The notes: generated by a model from the sequence alone, not told the origin. A DNA stretch of 64,000 nt from Luzula sylvatica (GCA_946800325.1 OX326959.1:37066908-37130907), one strand, 5' to 3'. Numbered from the stretch's first letter, positions 35,105 through 49,020 are shown. A program made the numbers and translations.

Positions 35105-35590
35105 TTTCAGGCGGAAAAAGATCACGGATTAGGAGCGATTAGGAGCGAAGGAGGTAATTGAGGATTTATTTGTGGTTTTCAAATCGATTTGGGTCGTGTT
35201 GTGTTGCCGTTTTTGTGCAGGTTAGATCTAGGTTAATTGGACTGATTTCTTTGCCCTAGTTTCCTATTTTAGTATGGTTAGGTCAATTACTGGTTGCATC
35301 ATGATGTGAATGTACATTGCCTAGTTAAATGGAGTTTGAATCACTACTGATTAAGAATTTGGAATCGTTTTACTTGTTGAACTCGGTTCCTGTCATCTAA
35401 TCAGTCAATTTATTAGGGTTTTATCACAAAGTTTGAAACTTTAGGCTTAGTTTTGGACTGGTATTGTAGAACATGCAAAATCTTACCTAAGTTTATACTT
35501 TAGTGTCCTCGTGTGTCGATTCATGTTCCTTGTTAGTGTTTAGTCATACCAGTGTGTAATTATACTTTTTTTTCTACCATATTCATGGAT
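35105..35590 (+). repeat. Duplicate of the helicase leader region, upstream of PIG-S
   Basis: 35136-35575 matches 40070-40500 closely (near-identical for the first ~210 bp: GCGAAGGAGGTAATTGAGG, TTGTGCAGGTTAGATCTAGG, TAGTTTCCTATTTTAGTATG). At the second locus this is the 5' leader and leader intron of the helicase gene. Here it lies 115-570 bp before the PIG-S start and may supply its promoter or leader. Confidence 0.9.
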
Positions 35591-35704
35591 TTAACATAAT
35601 TACTTTTTAATGAAACATTTTTAACAAATTCTAAATGAGCTTTCCATCCATTTGATCCCCCTTTGTTAAAAATTCTTTAAAAACTCAGGAGCAACATTTA
35701 ATCA

Positions 35705-37444
35705 ATGGCGGATCGTACCGGCGCCGGCACCAGCACCTCAGATTCTCCCGCCTCTGTAGAAGGACCGCCCAGCCGGACGACTGTGCCGGGCACCAAGCGC
35801 CTCTTTCTTACCATTTCCGTACTCGTCTCCTTTCTCGCAGGTAAATGGCTATATCAATTTCACTTCTTTCTTTTCTTCTTAAATTCTTACTGTGAATTTT
35901 AATCAAACCATAAACCAAATAAATCAAACTGAATTAGTTTTTTAATTTACACAGGTGCTCCATTTCTTCTAAAATCTACTGAGATCCACCGCTCGCCTCT
36001 CCCGTCACTCTCCATTTCATCTCTTTCGAGTCATCTCCATTCCAATCCCCCTACCTTCCCAATCCATTTCCATGTGATCTTCCTTTCTCTCTCCTCCGAC
36101 CGTCCCGACCAATCTCTCACCACCCATCTTTCTCTCTCCATCTCAAACCAACTAAACCAACATAATACCACCCTTAATAATTTCACCGTGTCAGTCACCA
36201 TCGACAACGATCTCGGTTTGATTGAAAGCATTACAAATGGAGACGACGAGAATGTAGACGAGTTATTATACAATGCGTTGAACGAGAAAAAAAGTGAATT
36301 TATTGGGAGATTATATTCGTTATTTATAATTGAGGGGGAAAAAGAGAAACAAAAAGTGGTAATGGGAAAGTACAGACATGCATGGATGATTGTAGATAAG
36401 TTTGATGAGAGAGAAAGTGTTGGTACGATGATTGGTACGGTATTTGGAGACTATTTTGTCAATGGAGGGGTCGAGAATAAGGGTTTGGGAAAAGGTGAGT
36501 TCGTACCAGTTGGTTCTGACGGAAACCTCGTTCTCTCTTTTAGCTTGCTAAATGCAGATCCAAGTGATTGGGTTTTCGATTGGTATATATAATTTATTAT
36601 ACTAATGTTTCGCTTTGTGTTATATTTTTTTCTAGGTTTTTTCTTGTACTGAATTGTTTATGATTTAACAGAATTACTTTTTCTACCATATTCAGGGATT
36701 TCCAGAGGACTGGAGAGGTCCTGTTAGAGCCTGTACTGGAGGCCTTGGCACCCATTGCAAATATTACTGTGGAAAGTCAGGTATGTTGGTTATTGTGAAC
36801 AATGATATTCCTTTCTGATTCATTTTCTTAATGTCTTTGGATTTATTGATACTTAATCGCAGAAGTTAGTGAAAAATAAGGCTAATTTGGGTTGAATTGG
36901 GGGATGATTAAGCTTAATTGAAATTGTTGTGCCCAACTGAGGGCTCTTAATCTTATCGGGACTAAGTCTGGCTTAATTGAGTCATAAGTGCATGATTCAG
37001 GGTTAATTGATGCATAATTGGATCAAATTGAGGGTTAATTTCACTATTTAGGGTTAATCGAGCTTAATTAGACAGTTCAATTGAGATTTAATTTCACAAT
37101 AGAGGGTTAAAGCAAGATTCTCGCAACACATTTTCTAAAATTATTAGGGTTTATACACAGGTTTTGTACCATACACCAAAGTCATCAATTTCGTACTGGG
37201 ATGATGAGTTAAGCGGTTACGTGCTTAATACTGGAGATCTCCCTTTCTTTGTACGTCCTCTATTTACCTTTACTTTATACATTATTTCATGCATTTATAC
37301 ACTCTAATATAGTATAATAAATATTTTCATGTGGTATTACACCCAAAATAAAATAGGTAAACTCAAATGAATGGCATTTGGATACCTCTCTCTCCGCTTC
37401 TGGCCGCTCCAAGGTTCTTCAATTTGTGGTGTATATTTCTCACT

Positions 37445-37490
<46 letters not shown>

Positions 37491-38811
37491 TTCATTAAAT
37501 TTAGCGTAATTTTTATGTGGCTAGATATGTTCCATCATCAAGTGAATGCCCACTATACATAAGAGCCCCAAATGGAGAGACTTCACAAACCAACGCATTC
37601 ATATCTCCAGTGAGTACTATTTTGTACTCTCCATTTCAACAAATATGCATTAATTTATATTTATATATTTATGTTAACAATATATTAATTAGATGTGGGG
37701 AGGAGTAGTTATATGGAATCCACCAACTTGCTCTATGGAATCTCACAAGACCCATCTTGTCAGAGACAAACTATCTTCTCAGGTATATATTATCTTTAAT
37801 TATGTAATCATTAATGATAAAATAAGATATTAATTAAGAAAATAATTGGTACAGGAGCTTGAGAAAATAATTGAAACTTTCATTGGGCAATTACGTCTTT
37901 TATTCGGTCTAAACTCAAATCACGTCGAACCAAATGAGAATCAAGTATTCAAGTTTATTCCTAGCGAGAATGGTTTCACACAGTGGTATTTAATTCAAAT
38001 ATTTTTCTTCTCTTTCTCTCTCTAAAATTATGTCCCATTTAACATTTTTTTTATTCAGGGAATTGGATTTGTTGTACAGACACCATACATATTTCAATTT
38101 ATTATCCTGCACCACCACACTAGAATCTCTCTCTAGATTAGTACGTTATAACACTACTTTCTTTTAATCTTTTTATAAATATAATTGCTAATTTAAATAT
38201 TTATTCTTCGTTAGGTTGAATCGCTTCCAAGAATGATCGTCAAGGACGAAATTGGAAAACAGGTTTGCTTTTCATTTGCCACATATTTTTTAAATATCTA
38301 TTTACTTTATATTTATATGCATATGTATATATGTGTGTCTTTATATATTTTAATCATTAATGCGATTTAAGGTCGAGCTTTCACTCGAAGCAGCATATTT
38401 AGCGGAGAAAAACATTTCACTTGGCATGAACAATGCTTCTGCTCGTGAGTGACAAATTAATTCCTTTATTGATTATTTTACAAAAATACCCTCTAATTTC
38501 AATGAAACTTCGCAGTGTCGTCAATGAAAGCGAGGGCTTTAGCAGAGAATGCGTTCTTTCATCCATCAGTTATGTCGATTAGCTATTCGTCAATGGAACA
38601 TTACTTTGCCATTTACATGGTTAGTTATTATTATGGACTGGACTCTCCAGTAGTATTTTATTCTTATCTTTACGACAAATTATGTATGATGTTTATCTTT
38701 TTTTTGTGGCAGCCTTTCTTTGCACCGGTTTCTTTGCATGTATTGCTGGCAGCTGTGAAGGAAATTAAACGTTACTATGTGGAAAGATCAAAATATTTAT
38801 CGAAAGTCTAA
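35705..38811 (+). CDS. PIGS: GPI transamidase subunit PIG-S, frameshifted in exon 4
   Basis: Thirteen exons: 35705-35840, 35955-36582, 36696-36780, 37162-37250, 37357-37430, 37525-37609, 37693-37782, 37855-37985, 38059-38140, 38215-38262, 38372-38444, 38516-38619 and 38713-38811. The product would be about 574 aa. An N-terminal membrane segment (RLFLTISVLVSFLAGAPFLL) and a C-terminal hydrophobic stretch near PFFAPVSLHVLLAA bracket the lumenal domain. Family-typical pieces include ESQVLYHTPKSS, LPFFVNSNEWHLD and SPMWGGVVIWNPP. Role: part of the ER complex attaching GPI anchors. Oddity: exon 4 is 89 bp; the frame of SYW overlaps that of DDEL by one base at 37200, so one base is missing and translation would stop at once. 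All other phases and splice sites are intact, so this is either a very recent lesion or a base-call error. Confidence 0.9.
37444..37489. repeat. (TG)n microsatellite in PIG-S intron 5
   Basis: About 22 TG units between exons 5 and 6. Likely length-polymorphic. Confidence 0.95.
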
Positions 38812-39740
38812 TTATCATGATTTATTGTAAGTCAAATTATGATTGTAACTTTATTTTTTTTTGTAGTATTTATCGTGAATTTTATGTAAGAGCTAATTAC
38901 GCAGTCAATCGAGGTGTTTTTTGATAAATATTTCATTGTCAATATTTAATTCATAAAGATTGTTATTTTATTCCATGTTGAGCATGTGTGATTTGAGGGA
39001 TATTGATGAGGCTTTTTGTTATTGTTCGAGATGCAGTATTTCTGGTCAAAGGTTGTATCAGTTGAACTGTTAGGGATTGACAATTTGATATATTTATAAT
39101 TATAAAATATTTTGGATATTTGTGAGATTTTCTCTTTGAATTTGATTCATGTCATATAAGTAAAATAAAAAAAAAATGAATTAACTATGCCATGTCAATC
39201 TATTTATGACGTCTTGATTATCATTTTATTTTCCGTGTTATACGATCCGATCAAATTGTGTGAATTAATTTTCCATTTTAAGTAAAATTTAGCCTATATT
39301 AAATACCTATACATGAATTTATCTTGGCTTTATATAAAACAATCAATTTTTTTTGGTAACAGAGATTAACCACTTTCGATAGCAATTAGCATTAACTTAC
39401 GTGGAAATCTAAATAAATGAATTTATGTTTTTATCCATAACAAAAGAAACTAGATGTAAAAATTTAACACCCTTAACAAAAAAAAAGCTATTTTTTGATT
39501 TTTCCACATGATAGAGGATCTTTACAATTTTCAACAATGTAAATGTACTTATTTGCAAAACAATCTATTATAATACTACTTTTAGTGACTCGCTTCACAG
39601 GACACACATACATAGAGACCACAGTAGATTCAAATTCATCCTATGAACCAAGTACAAGTCAATAGAATATTCACACCTGGTTCACAATTGTATTAAACAA
39701 TTCTTTCTCACTGACAGTTGGGACCCTTTATGGTAATATA
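38812..39740. other. PIG-S 3'UTR and flank
   Basis: AT-rich, no exon. The source or partner copy of the duplicated segment at 28532-29884. Confidence 0.6.
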
Positions 39741-40612
39741 ATTGTACACCGTGTGTAGGGAATTTATAATTTATGACAAATAATCTCATAAATATATTAA
39801 TATATAAAAATAGAAAGAAAATTGGGAACTCATCAGCGCTCTCTCTATATAACCCTAGGCCATATCAAAGCCCCCTTCAGCCTTGAAAGCTTGAACCTTT
39901 CTCTCTCTTAGAATTCGATTCGTGCTTAATTGCAGCACCCCATCTCTCTGTACTCTGTAGAGTTTGTAGCGGAAGAAGATCACGGATTTTGCGATCCTTT
40001 TGGTCTTAATTGGTTAATTTGTTTGGTTATTTTGACGTTCCGTATTCTGATTAATATTGTTTTGAACGCGATTAGGAGCGAAGGAGGTAATTGAGGATTT
40101 ATTTGTGGTTTTCAAATCGATTTGGGTTGTGTTGTGTTGCCGTTTTTGTGCAGGTTAGATCTAGGTTAATTGGACTGTTTTCTTTGCCCTAGTTTCCTAT
40201 TTTAGTATGGTTAGGTCAATTATTGGTCGTATGATGATGCGAATGTACATTGCCTAGTTAAATGGACTGTGAATTGAAAGTAATTAATAAATTGAATCCT
40301 TTGTACTTGTTGACCTTTATTTTGTTGTCTAATGAGTCAATTTATTAGGGTTTTATTAGAAATTTCGAAACTTTAGGCTCCTGTTTCGACTGGTATTGTA
40401 GAATATGCAAAATCTTACTTCCTTTCATGCTTTAGCGTCCTTGTGTGTCAATTCATGTTCCTTGTAAGTGTTTAGTCATACCAGTGTGTAATTATACTTT
40501 TTGTTGATTGATTTCTCTTTTTATTTTCTTGCAGAAATAGGCGCAAAGTAATTGAAGCTCTGTTTCTTTACTTCACTGAGAAATAGTCGATTTATATGCA
40601 TTTACATATGAA
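39741..40612 (+). promoter_or_regulatory. Promoter, leader exon and leader intron of the helicase gene
   Basis: 39840-39920 is CT-rich with a TATATAA-containing stretch. Leader sequence follows, and TTTTCTTGCAG/AAATAGG near 40534 looks like the acceptor of a leader intron, about 80 bp before the ATG. The block 40070-40500 is duplicated at 35136-35575, and pieces of 39745-39950 recur at 31565-31629, 32072-32210 and 34202-34240. Confidence 0.6.
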
Positions 40613-43600
40613 ATGGGTTCTCGTGGTAAGATATTTTTTGACCTTAATGAGCTCCCGTCTGAAGAAGATGATTCCAATAATTCCGTTGTTCCGTCGCAAC
40701 CCCCTAATTCTCTCCCTATTCCAATCTCACCCCCTAATTCTCTCCCTATTCCAATACCACCCCCCAATTCTCTCTCAATTCCAAGTTCAAGTATCCAACA
40801 AACCCCCCCTATTCCAATCCCGGCCCCTAATTCTCTCTCTATTCCAAGTTCAAGTACCCAACAAACCTCCCCTATTTCAAACTCAAGTGCCCCAAATGCA
40901 TCCAAACAGGGTTCTAAAACTAATCAAGGCATTTTAAACAACAATGCATTTAAGCACGCTTCTATCGGTTCTGGTTTCCAACCCTTTATCAAAAACAAGG
41001 ATCCAAACCCTAATACCGATAGCAAAGGCGTGCTAGAGAGAGAAGAAGGAGAATGGTCCGATGTAGATGGAAATTCTGATATGGCAACAAGCAATAATAA
41101 CTCTAGCAATAAAGAAGAAACAGACGGTACAGATACTACTAACACTGGTACCGAAGAGAGAGAAACAGATAAAGCTTCCAAGGATACAACAATACATGGA
41201 GGAGATGCGATTGCAAAGTCAAAGGAAGTCAAAGGGGTCGAAGCGAGTTATGCGTTGAAATTCGCTAGTAATCCCACAAAAAGACCCAAAATCGACGAGC
41301 ATAAAGAAGCAATGCTCGGTAAAAAACGCGCGAGACAAACTGTATTCATAAATGTTGAAGACGCCAAGCAAGCCAGTACGATGAAAGGTACCACACCAAA
41401 GAGACAAACTTCATTTCCTACCCCTATTGTCACCCGTACCGTCAAAGAGAAACCCGCAGAAGGAACTGACAACAACAATGGAGATCAAAATTTGGACAGT
41501 AATCCAGACGTGAAGCCGAAGCAGGTACCCAAGGGATCTTCGAGGAAACTGGGTTTAACGGGTGCGGATCCGAAACCCGTTAGCACTAAAAGACACGCTT
41601 CGTCTTCTTCGAATGCTAAGAAACAAGTGAATATAAGTCTTCAGTATCAGGATACTTCTGTGGAGAGGCTTATTCGAGAAGTCACTAGCGATAAATTCTG
41701 GCATAATCCAGGTCAGTAGTACTGCATTAACTAATTCTCAAATTAAATATCAGTTTGAATGAAATACCAAAAATTGAATATTTTTTTTGTTTTTTTTTTT
41801 CAGAGGAAACGGAGCTTCAGTGCGTACCTGGAAGCTTCGAGTCGGTAGAGGAATATGTACGAGTATTCGAGCCGTTACTTTTTGAAGAGTGTCGCGCTCA
41901 GTTACACAGTACTTATGATGAACAACTCGAGTCTAGTTCGAGGGATGCGTATTTTACTGTTCGAATAAAGCTCGTCGAAAGGCGAGAAAGAGGTAAGAAT
42001 TATCTTATTATATTTTATTTATTTTCTCTATTTGTCAATTATTATACTTCTGTTTTAATTTGGATTGAACGTGTGTGTGTTTAGGTTGGTACGATATAAT
42101 ACTTCTTCCGATGCACGAATGCAAGTGGAATTTCAAGGAAGGTGACGTGGCCGTCTTGGCATCCTCTCGCCCCGGTACAGGGTTGCAAGCGAGCAGGTCG
42201 AATAGGAGAAATAACGGCTCAAATGAGGACATGGATATTGATGCAAATATCGGTCGTCTCACTGGTACAGTCCGACGACACACTCCTATCGACACCCGCG
42301 ACCCTACCGGTGCTATCTTTCATTTCTTCGTTGATTCCGAATCTTCCAGGTTTTTCTTGCTCTCTCTCTCCCTCGCTCTCTCTCTCTTTAAATTTTTTAT
42401 TATTATTACAGTGTTTTTGACATTATTTTACTGTTTTAAAATTGAAAAAAACAGCAAGATGGATGAGAATCACATATTGAGAAAGCTTTTACCCAAGAGC
42501 GTTTGGTATCTCTCCGTTCTCGGAACCCTCGCCACGACTCAACGCGAATACATTGCTCTTCACGCTTTTCGCCGCCTCAATTCTCAGGTAATTAATTTCT
42601 CCGCATCTCCACTCCACTACATTTTCATTGGTCCTCACAATAATAAAATAATTATTTATTTTCCAATTTGCTTGTCAGATGCAAACCGCGATACTAAAAC
42701 CGAGTCCCGAGCATTTCCCCAAGTATCAGGAGCAAACACCGTCTCTTCCAGATTGCTTCACTCAAAATTTCGTGGACCATCTTCACCGCAGCTTCAATAC
42801 TCCGCAACTCTCCGCCATTCAATGGGCCGCGATGCATACCGCTGCGGGTACTGCCAGTACCGGTACGGTGAAAAGACAACAAGAACCTTGGCCATTCACT
42901 CTGGTACAAGGCCCTCCTGGTACGGGCAAGACTCATACCGTTTGGGGCATGCTAAACGTCATCCATTTGGTCCAGTACCAACATTACTACGCAGCCTTGC
43001 TGAAAAAGCTAGCTCCAGAGAGCTACAAACAGGTCACTGGTACAACCGAGAGTGTAGGCACCGGTACCGGCTCAATGGACGAGGTCCTTCAAAGCATGGA
43101 TCTGAATTTATTCCGTACATTACCAAAACTCTGCCCGAAACCGAGAATGCTCGTGTGTGCTCCATCTAATGCCGCTACTGACGAGTTACTAGCCCGTGTT
43201 TTGGACCGCGGATTTATAGACGGAGAAATGAAGGTGTACCGTCCCGACGTGGCCCGTGTTGGCGTCGACAATAATTCTCGAGCGGCCCAAGCAGTTTCGG
43301 TCGAACGCAGAACCGAACAATTATTATTCAAAGGCCGAGACGAGGTGATTGGTTGGCTCCATCAATTAAAAGGCCGCGAGCATCAAATGTCCCAACAAAT
43401 CGGCACGCTACAACGTGAGCTCAGCATGGTGGCCGCGCAAGGAAGATCGCAAGGCTCGGTTGGCGTCGATCCCGACGTCCTCGCTGCTAGAGATCGAAGC
43501 CGTGATGTTTTGTTACAAAACCTCGCTTCTGCGGTCGAAAACCGCGATAAGAATTTAGTCGAGATGTCACGGTTTTTAATCCTCGAGAGTCGGTTTCGAC

Positions 43601-44457
43601 CCGGAAGTAATTTCAATTTAGAAGACGCGAGAGCGAGTTTGGAAGCGAGTTTCGCCAACGAGGCCGAGATCGTCTTCACCACCGTTTCGAGTTCGGGGAG
43701 GAAGCTCTTTTCGAGACTTACCCACGGTTTCGACATGGTGGTGATAGACGAGGCCGCCCAAGCGAGTGAAATGGCGATTTTGCCCCCGCTTGCTCTAGGA
43801 GCAGCGCGTTGTGTACTCGTCGGAGATCCTCAACAGCTCCCTGCTACCGTGATAAGCAAAGCCGCTGGTACGCTTTTATACAGCCGTTCGCTTTTCGAAC
43901 GGTTCCAACAAGCCGGTTGTCCCACGATGTTACTTTCGGTACAGTACCGAATGCATCCACAGATCCGCGACTTCCCTTCTAGATACTTCTACCAAGGCCG
44001 ATTAACCGATAGCGACAGCATCACGAATTTACCTGACGAGCCGCATTACAAGGACTTCTTATTGAAACCATATATGTTTTACGACATTACCCACGGACGC
44101 GAGTCGCATCGCGGGGGATCCGTATCGTACCAGAACGTGCACGAAGCGCAATTCGCGTTGAGATTGTACGAGCATTTGGTGAAGTTTGTGAAGGCGAATT
44201 GTGGAGGGAAGAAAGTGACGGTTGGGATAATTACACCGTATAAACTCCAGTTGAAATGCTTGCAGAGAGAATTCGACGAGGTTTTGAATACTGACGAAGG
44301 AAAGGATATTTATATTAATACTGTCGATGCGTTTCAGGGGCAAGAGAGAGATGTCATTATTATGTCGTGTGTGCGCGCTTCGAATCATGGCGTTGGTTTT
44401 GTCGCGGATATTAGACGCATGAATGTTGCTCTTACTCGTGCCCGCCGAGCCCTTTGG

Positions 44458-44491
<34 letters not shown>

Positions 44492-44862
44492 GAATATTGT
44501 GTAATTTTTATATTTTTGATTTATAGGTTGTGGGAAATGCGAATGCGTTGATGCAGAGTGAAGATTGGGGGGCGTTGATAACTGATGCTAAAGGACGAAA
44601 ATGTTTCATGGATATGGAGAATATTCCCAAAGAGTTCTTTTCGAGAGGGCCTTCTTCGTCCAATAACCTCCTCCCTACGAGAAACTCTTCGAATAATAAT
44701 AATATGAGAGGAGGGTTCAGATCCAAACCGGGTTTGAAGCCCGATTTCGACGTAGAGAAACCAAACCCGTATATGACCCGGAATGGTAATTATAGAAATG
44801 TGGACGACCCGCATCATAGAAGGATGAATCCGTCTTCGTTTTCTTCGAGGAGAGATGTATGA
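40613..44862 (+). CDS. SEN1-like superfamily 1 helicase
   Basis: Six exons: 40613-41711, 41804-41992, 42085-42349, 42455-42587, 42679-44457 and 44527-44862. Phases agree, and the product is 1266 aa. It starts MGSRGKIFFDLNELPSEEDD, the opening shared by plant AT4G30100/AT2G19120-type proteins (recalled). Exon 1 encodes a long disordered Pro/Ser/Asn-rich region. The core has Walker A GPPGTGKT (about residue 640), VVIDEAAQ (about 918), GDPQQLPATV (about 944), QYRMHP (about 983), VDAFQGQERD (about 1110) and ALTRARRALW at the end of exon 5: UPF1/SEN1 class. The C-terminal tail is Asn/Arg-rich. Family role: ATP-driven 5'-3' unwinding of RNA or RNA-DNA hybrids, with transcription termination inferred from yeast Sen1. 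A (CT)n tract lies in the last intron. Confidence 0.95.
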
Positions 44863-45340
44863 GAGGTGAAGGTATTTGGATTCCGTGGGGTCTTTTGCGT
44901 AACGGGTCGACGTGGGTTGGAAAACCCGAAGATACTCTGTTGGAACCGGTACCGTGGTGGTAAAGATGCATATGCACAAGTCCTGGAAAGTGTACAGGTA
45001 TGATATCTGGGACTTCAAAATTCTTTTAGGGTTGGTTGGTTTGGTAGGCCTTGATTTGGAACTGGGTTATTATGGAAGGATAATTTAAAGAAAAAGAGAA
45101 AAATGTAGGGGTTTAATGTAATTTTTGTCGTTTAGTTTAATGTTCTTCTGCTGAAAAATCTGGTCCAAAAGGGGGTAGGGTTGTAAGATAAAAAAGTCAT
45201 ATAAAATAGCAAAGTTAGCTCAATTTTTTCATTCATTTTCTTGCCTTTTGAATCTGTTTATGTTCTACTATTTTTTGTTATTCTCTTGGCACAATTTTAC
45301 ACTGCAAAATCAAATATTATGTTACCCCTATAAGATGAGA

Positions 45341-45487
45341 AATATCATGAATCCCCTCGCACAATGTCTCGGAATATTTCATATGACTCGTATCCCTATA
45401 AATTGGTTAATATCATGAATCCCCTCGCACAATGTCTCGGAATATTTCACACGACTCGTATCCCTATAAATTGGTTAATATCATGAA
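45341..45487. repeat. Two tandem 68-bp repeats
   Basis: CCCCTCGCACAATGTCTCGG recurs at 45353 and 45421, followed in both by AATATTTCAYAYGACTCGTA and TCCCTATAAATTGG. Few differences, so a recent duplication. Confidence 0.9.
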
Positions 45488-45714
45488 TGCCATTCCAAAA
45501 CTTATGAAATATCACGATTACCCCTGTTTTTTTTTTGTCTACCCCCGCAGACATTAGAGTTCAGTAAAACAGTTATGTCAACTCCGAGTCCAAAGAATCA
45601 GGAACTTGCTAGCTTTCCTCTCTTTTGGATGCACGGAGTTACATACTTTTAATAGGTTGATTCGTTCTGTATCAACAATTGTGATTTTCACTATTTTTAA
45701 GGCTATATGTATTA

Positions 45715-45905
45715 AATAGATACGGGTTCGGATCCGGTTTGGATATTAAATAGATACGGGTTCGGATCCGGCTCGGATAGTGGTCCGTCCTATCAGATCC
45801 GTATTCATATTATTTTTCTGATGCAAATCCGGATACGAAACTATCCGAAATTATACACGGTTCGGATATTAAATGGATACGGATACAGTTCGGATATTGC
45901 CGGTT
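45715..45905. repeat. GGTTCGGAT-rich remnant
   Basis: Includes a direct duplication of ATTAAATAGATACGGGTTCG followed by GATCCGG. Same composition as the interior of 48323-49020, but no TAGGGGTG terminus is seen, so it is probably a truncated copy. Confidence 0.5.
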
Positions 45906-46246
45906 TGCAACATGAATGATCTAAATTATTATATTTAAGCATAACTTTATGATTGAGTATTTAAATCATTCACAAATCATTAATTAGTGTTGATCTAAAA
46001 CCTCAACAAAAATAATCCGACTTTATTCTGGAGTTGACTTGGCAATTTCTTATTGGTCGAAATCAGCAGGTAACCATTGTGTTATCCAATGAAAAGCCTG
46101 CCACGCCAGCTTCAAGACGAAATAGGGTATAATTCTCGAGGTTAGTATCATTACTCTTTTTAACATTGCAATAAACCAAAATAAAAATCTTGAATAAAAA
46201 CAAATCAGAAAAGAAAAATAATGATCAAGCTCTCTGTACTTAAACC

Positions 46247-47223
<977 letters not shown>

Positions 47224-47232
47224 TTACTTTTT

Positions 47233-47481
47233 GAGGGCATATGGTGCCACCGGATTTCAACCCAACATTTTCGTATTAGAGTTAATCCACTTAATTAACA
47301 TGATAATTAACATTCATTTGGATTAATATTCATTGAATTAACATCCATTTGAATTGACAATTTCTAATTAATATTTACAAATTCTTAATTCAATGGTTCT
47401 TGTTAATTACTATGTCAATTAAAGAACTGTGATGTCATCGAGGCTATTCTGTTAAAATCTGGTGGCAAAGTATAATTTTCC
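47233..47481. mobile_element. Mutator-like MITE (249 bp)
   Basis: Ends inverted around GCCACCGGATTT on the left and AAATCTGGTGGC on the right. Perfect 9-bp duplication TTACTTTTT at 47224-47232 and 47482-47490. The interior is AT-only, with AATTAAC-rich repeats. Confidence 0.72.
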
Positions 47482-47490
47482 TTACTTTTT

Positions 47491-48314
47491 TCCTTCCGTG
47501 AAATTTGTAAATGTAGATCCCTTGTATATTAATTAAACAGTTGCTCCTATAATTGCGGAAGAATAACATCAATCAAGATGAAAATTTTCTTAATTGTGAA
47601 ATAAGAGCAATATTTCCTGATCATTTTTTGTTCGACTGAATAAATATATAACCGTGCTGAAATTAATTAAGTTAAATCTGGTTCGACGTGAGGTAATGAG
47701 AACTCGATCAAAGGAAGAAAACCCGTACATTAGCTATCATATCTAATTTTGTTTCCGAATAGTTATTTGTGTGATTACTAGTGGGGTTATTGTGAGTGAA
47801 CGGAACGATTTGGCAAATGTGATAATCGGTTCGGACAGTAACTGGTTAGAATTAGGATCATAATTAAGGATCATCTAATACAAATCAATATCAATTTTAC
47901 CACTTGAAATTTATAATGTTATGTACATGTAATCAAACAAAACAATATGAGAGGAAACCGATGATTTTAACATCTCGACATAGATGATCATTGATCAGAC
48001 AAACAAGTTACAAACTTGAAACTTTTTATGATCATATTATATAGTTCATAGATAAAAATTGTGATTGAGAGAAGCACATGGGGAGGTAGAATAAACACGG
48101 TTTGCATGAACGGTAGGCCAAACTAAAATCATTGGTTAGTCGGTTACACTTAATTGTTTTTCAAAACAGTTTGTACCTAATTAAGTTAAAAAAAACGCGA
48201 CAACACCAAATTCTAATATTAAACATATATCATCCCATTAAGAATTATGGGCTGGGCCCATTAAACAGGTGTTTAGGGCCAACAAAACCAAAGCCCGAAA
48301 TTTCCCGAGGGGCC
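47491..48314. other. AT-rich intergenic stretch
   Basis: No gene, RNA or element recognised. Confidence 0.4.
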
Positions 48315-48322
48315 CTCGAAAT

Positions 48323-49020
48323 TAGGGGTGTAAACGGTTCGGATAGTGATTATACCAGATCCGTTCATATTTTTTCGGATACGGAACAACCCGGATCCGG
48401 ATACGGTTCGGACAAACAGATACGGATAGTTTCGGATATTGTCGGATACGAATACAGATACGAATTCTTTTCGATTAATTAAAACGGATATTTGATACGT
48501 AACATAACTATTTATTTTATCTTTCACATTCAAATAAAATTAAAATAACTTAAATAATACTTAAAAAGTACATTCATAATTTTTCAAAAAATGTTCAGAA
48601 AAACCTTGATTTTCAGAAAAAAACACTCATAAAACTTAAAAAAAAAGAGGAGAGAGAGGAAAAGTCTTGCAGAAAAGAAAAATAATTTTGGGATTTAAAA
48701 ATATTTTGAAAATAAATTTCATTTATTTTTTTAAAGTAAAATTGGTTCATGGATAATGAGTCATGTGAATATGAATTTTTATTAGGTCTATGAGATCATA
48801 ACCATTTAAATATAAAATAAATTTTGAAAAAGGATATCCGTTTTTATTGTTATTCAGATCTGGATAGTATCCGGATTCGGATTCGGATAATATTTTGAAT
48901 ACCGGATTTGGATCCGGATCCGGATTTATTTCGAATCCGAATAATTTTATTCGAATCCTGATATTTAGTCGGATTCGGTTCGGGTCGGTTCGGATAATAT
49001 CCGTATCGTTTACACCCCTA
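48323..49020. mobile_element. hAT-like element with TAGGGGTGTAAACG ends (698 bp)
   Basis: Begins TAGGGGTGTAAACGGTTCGG and ends ATCCGTATCGTTTACACCCCTA, so its termini are inverted. Flanks CTCGAAAT (48315-48322) and GTAGAAAT (49021-49028) match at 6 of 8. The interior is full of CGGATCCGGAT-type repeats and has no frame. The TAGGGGTG start and 8-bp target fit hAT. Confidence 0.78.

Larger units (their letters stand above)
44863..46246. other. Helicase 3'UTR and intergenic DNA
   Basis: The first few hundred bases are probably 3'UTR. 45341-45487 holds two 68-bp tandem copies. 45715-45905 is rich in GGTTCGGATCCGG and ATTAAATRGATACGG, a remnant of the hAT-like family at 48323-49020. No exon found. 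Confidence 0.5.

Noticed and set aside
42075..43169. 364-codon plus frame overlapping helicase exons 3-5
   Set aside because: It reads through two introns in one frame and is out of frame with the helicase motifs downstream.
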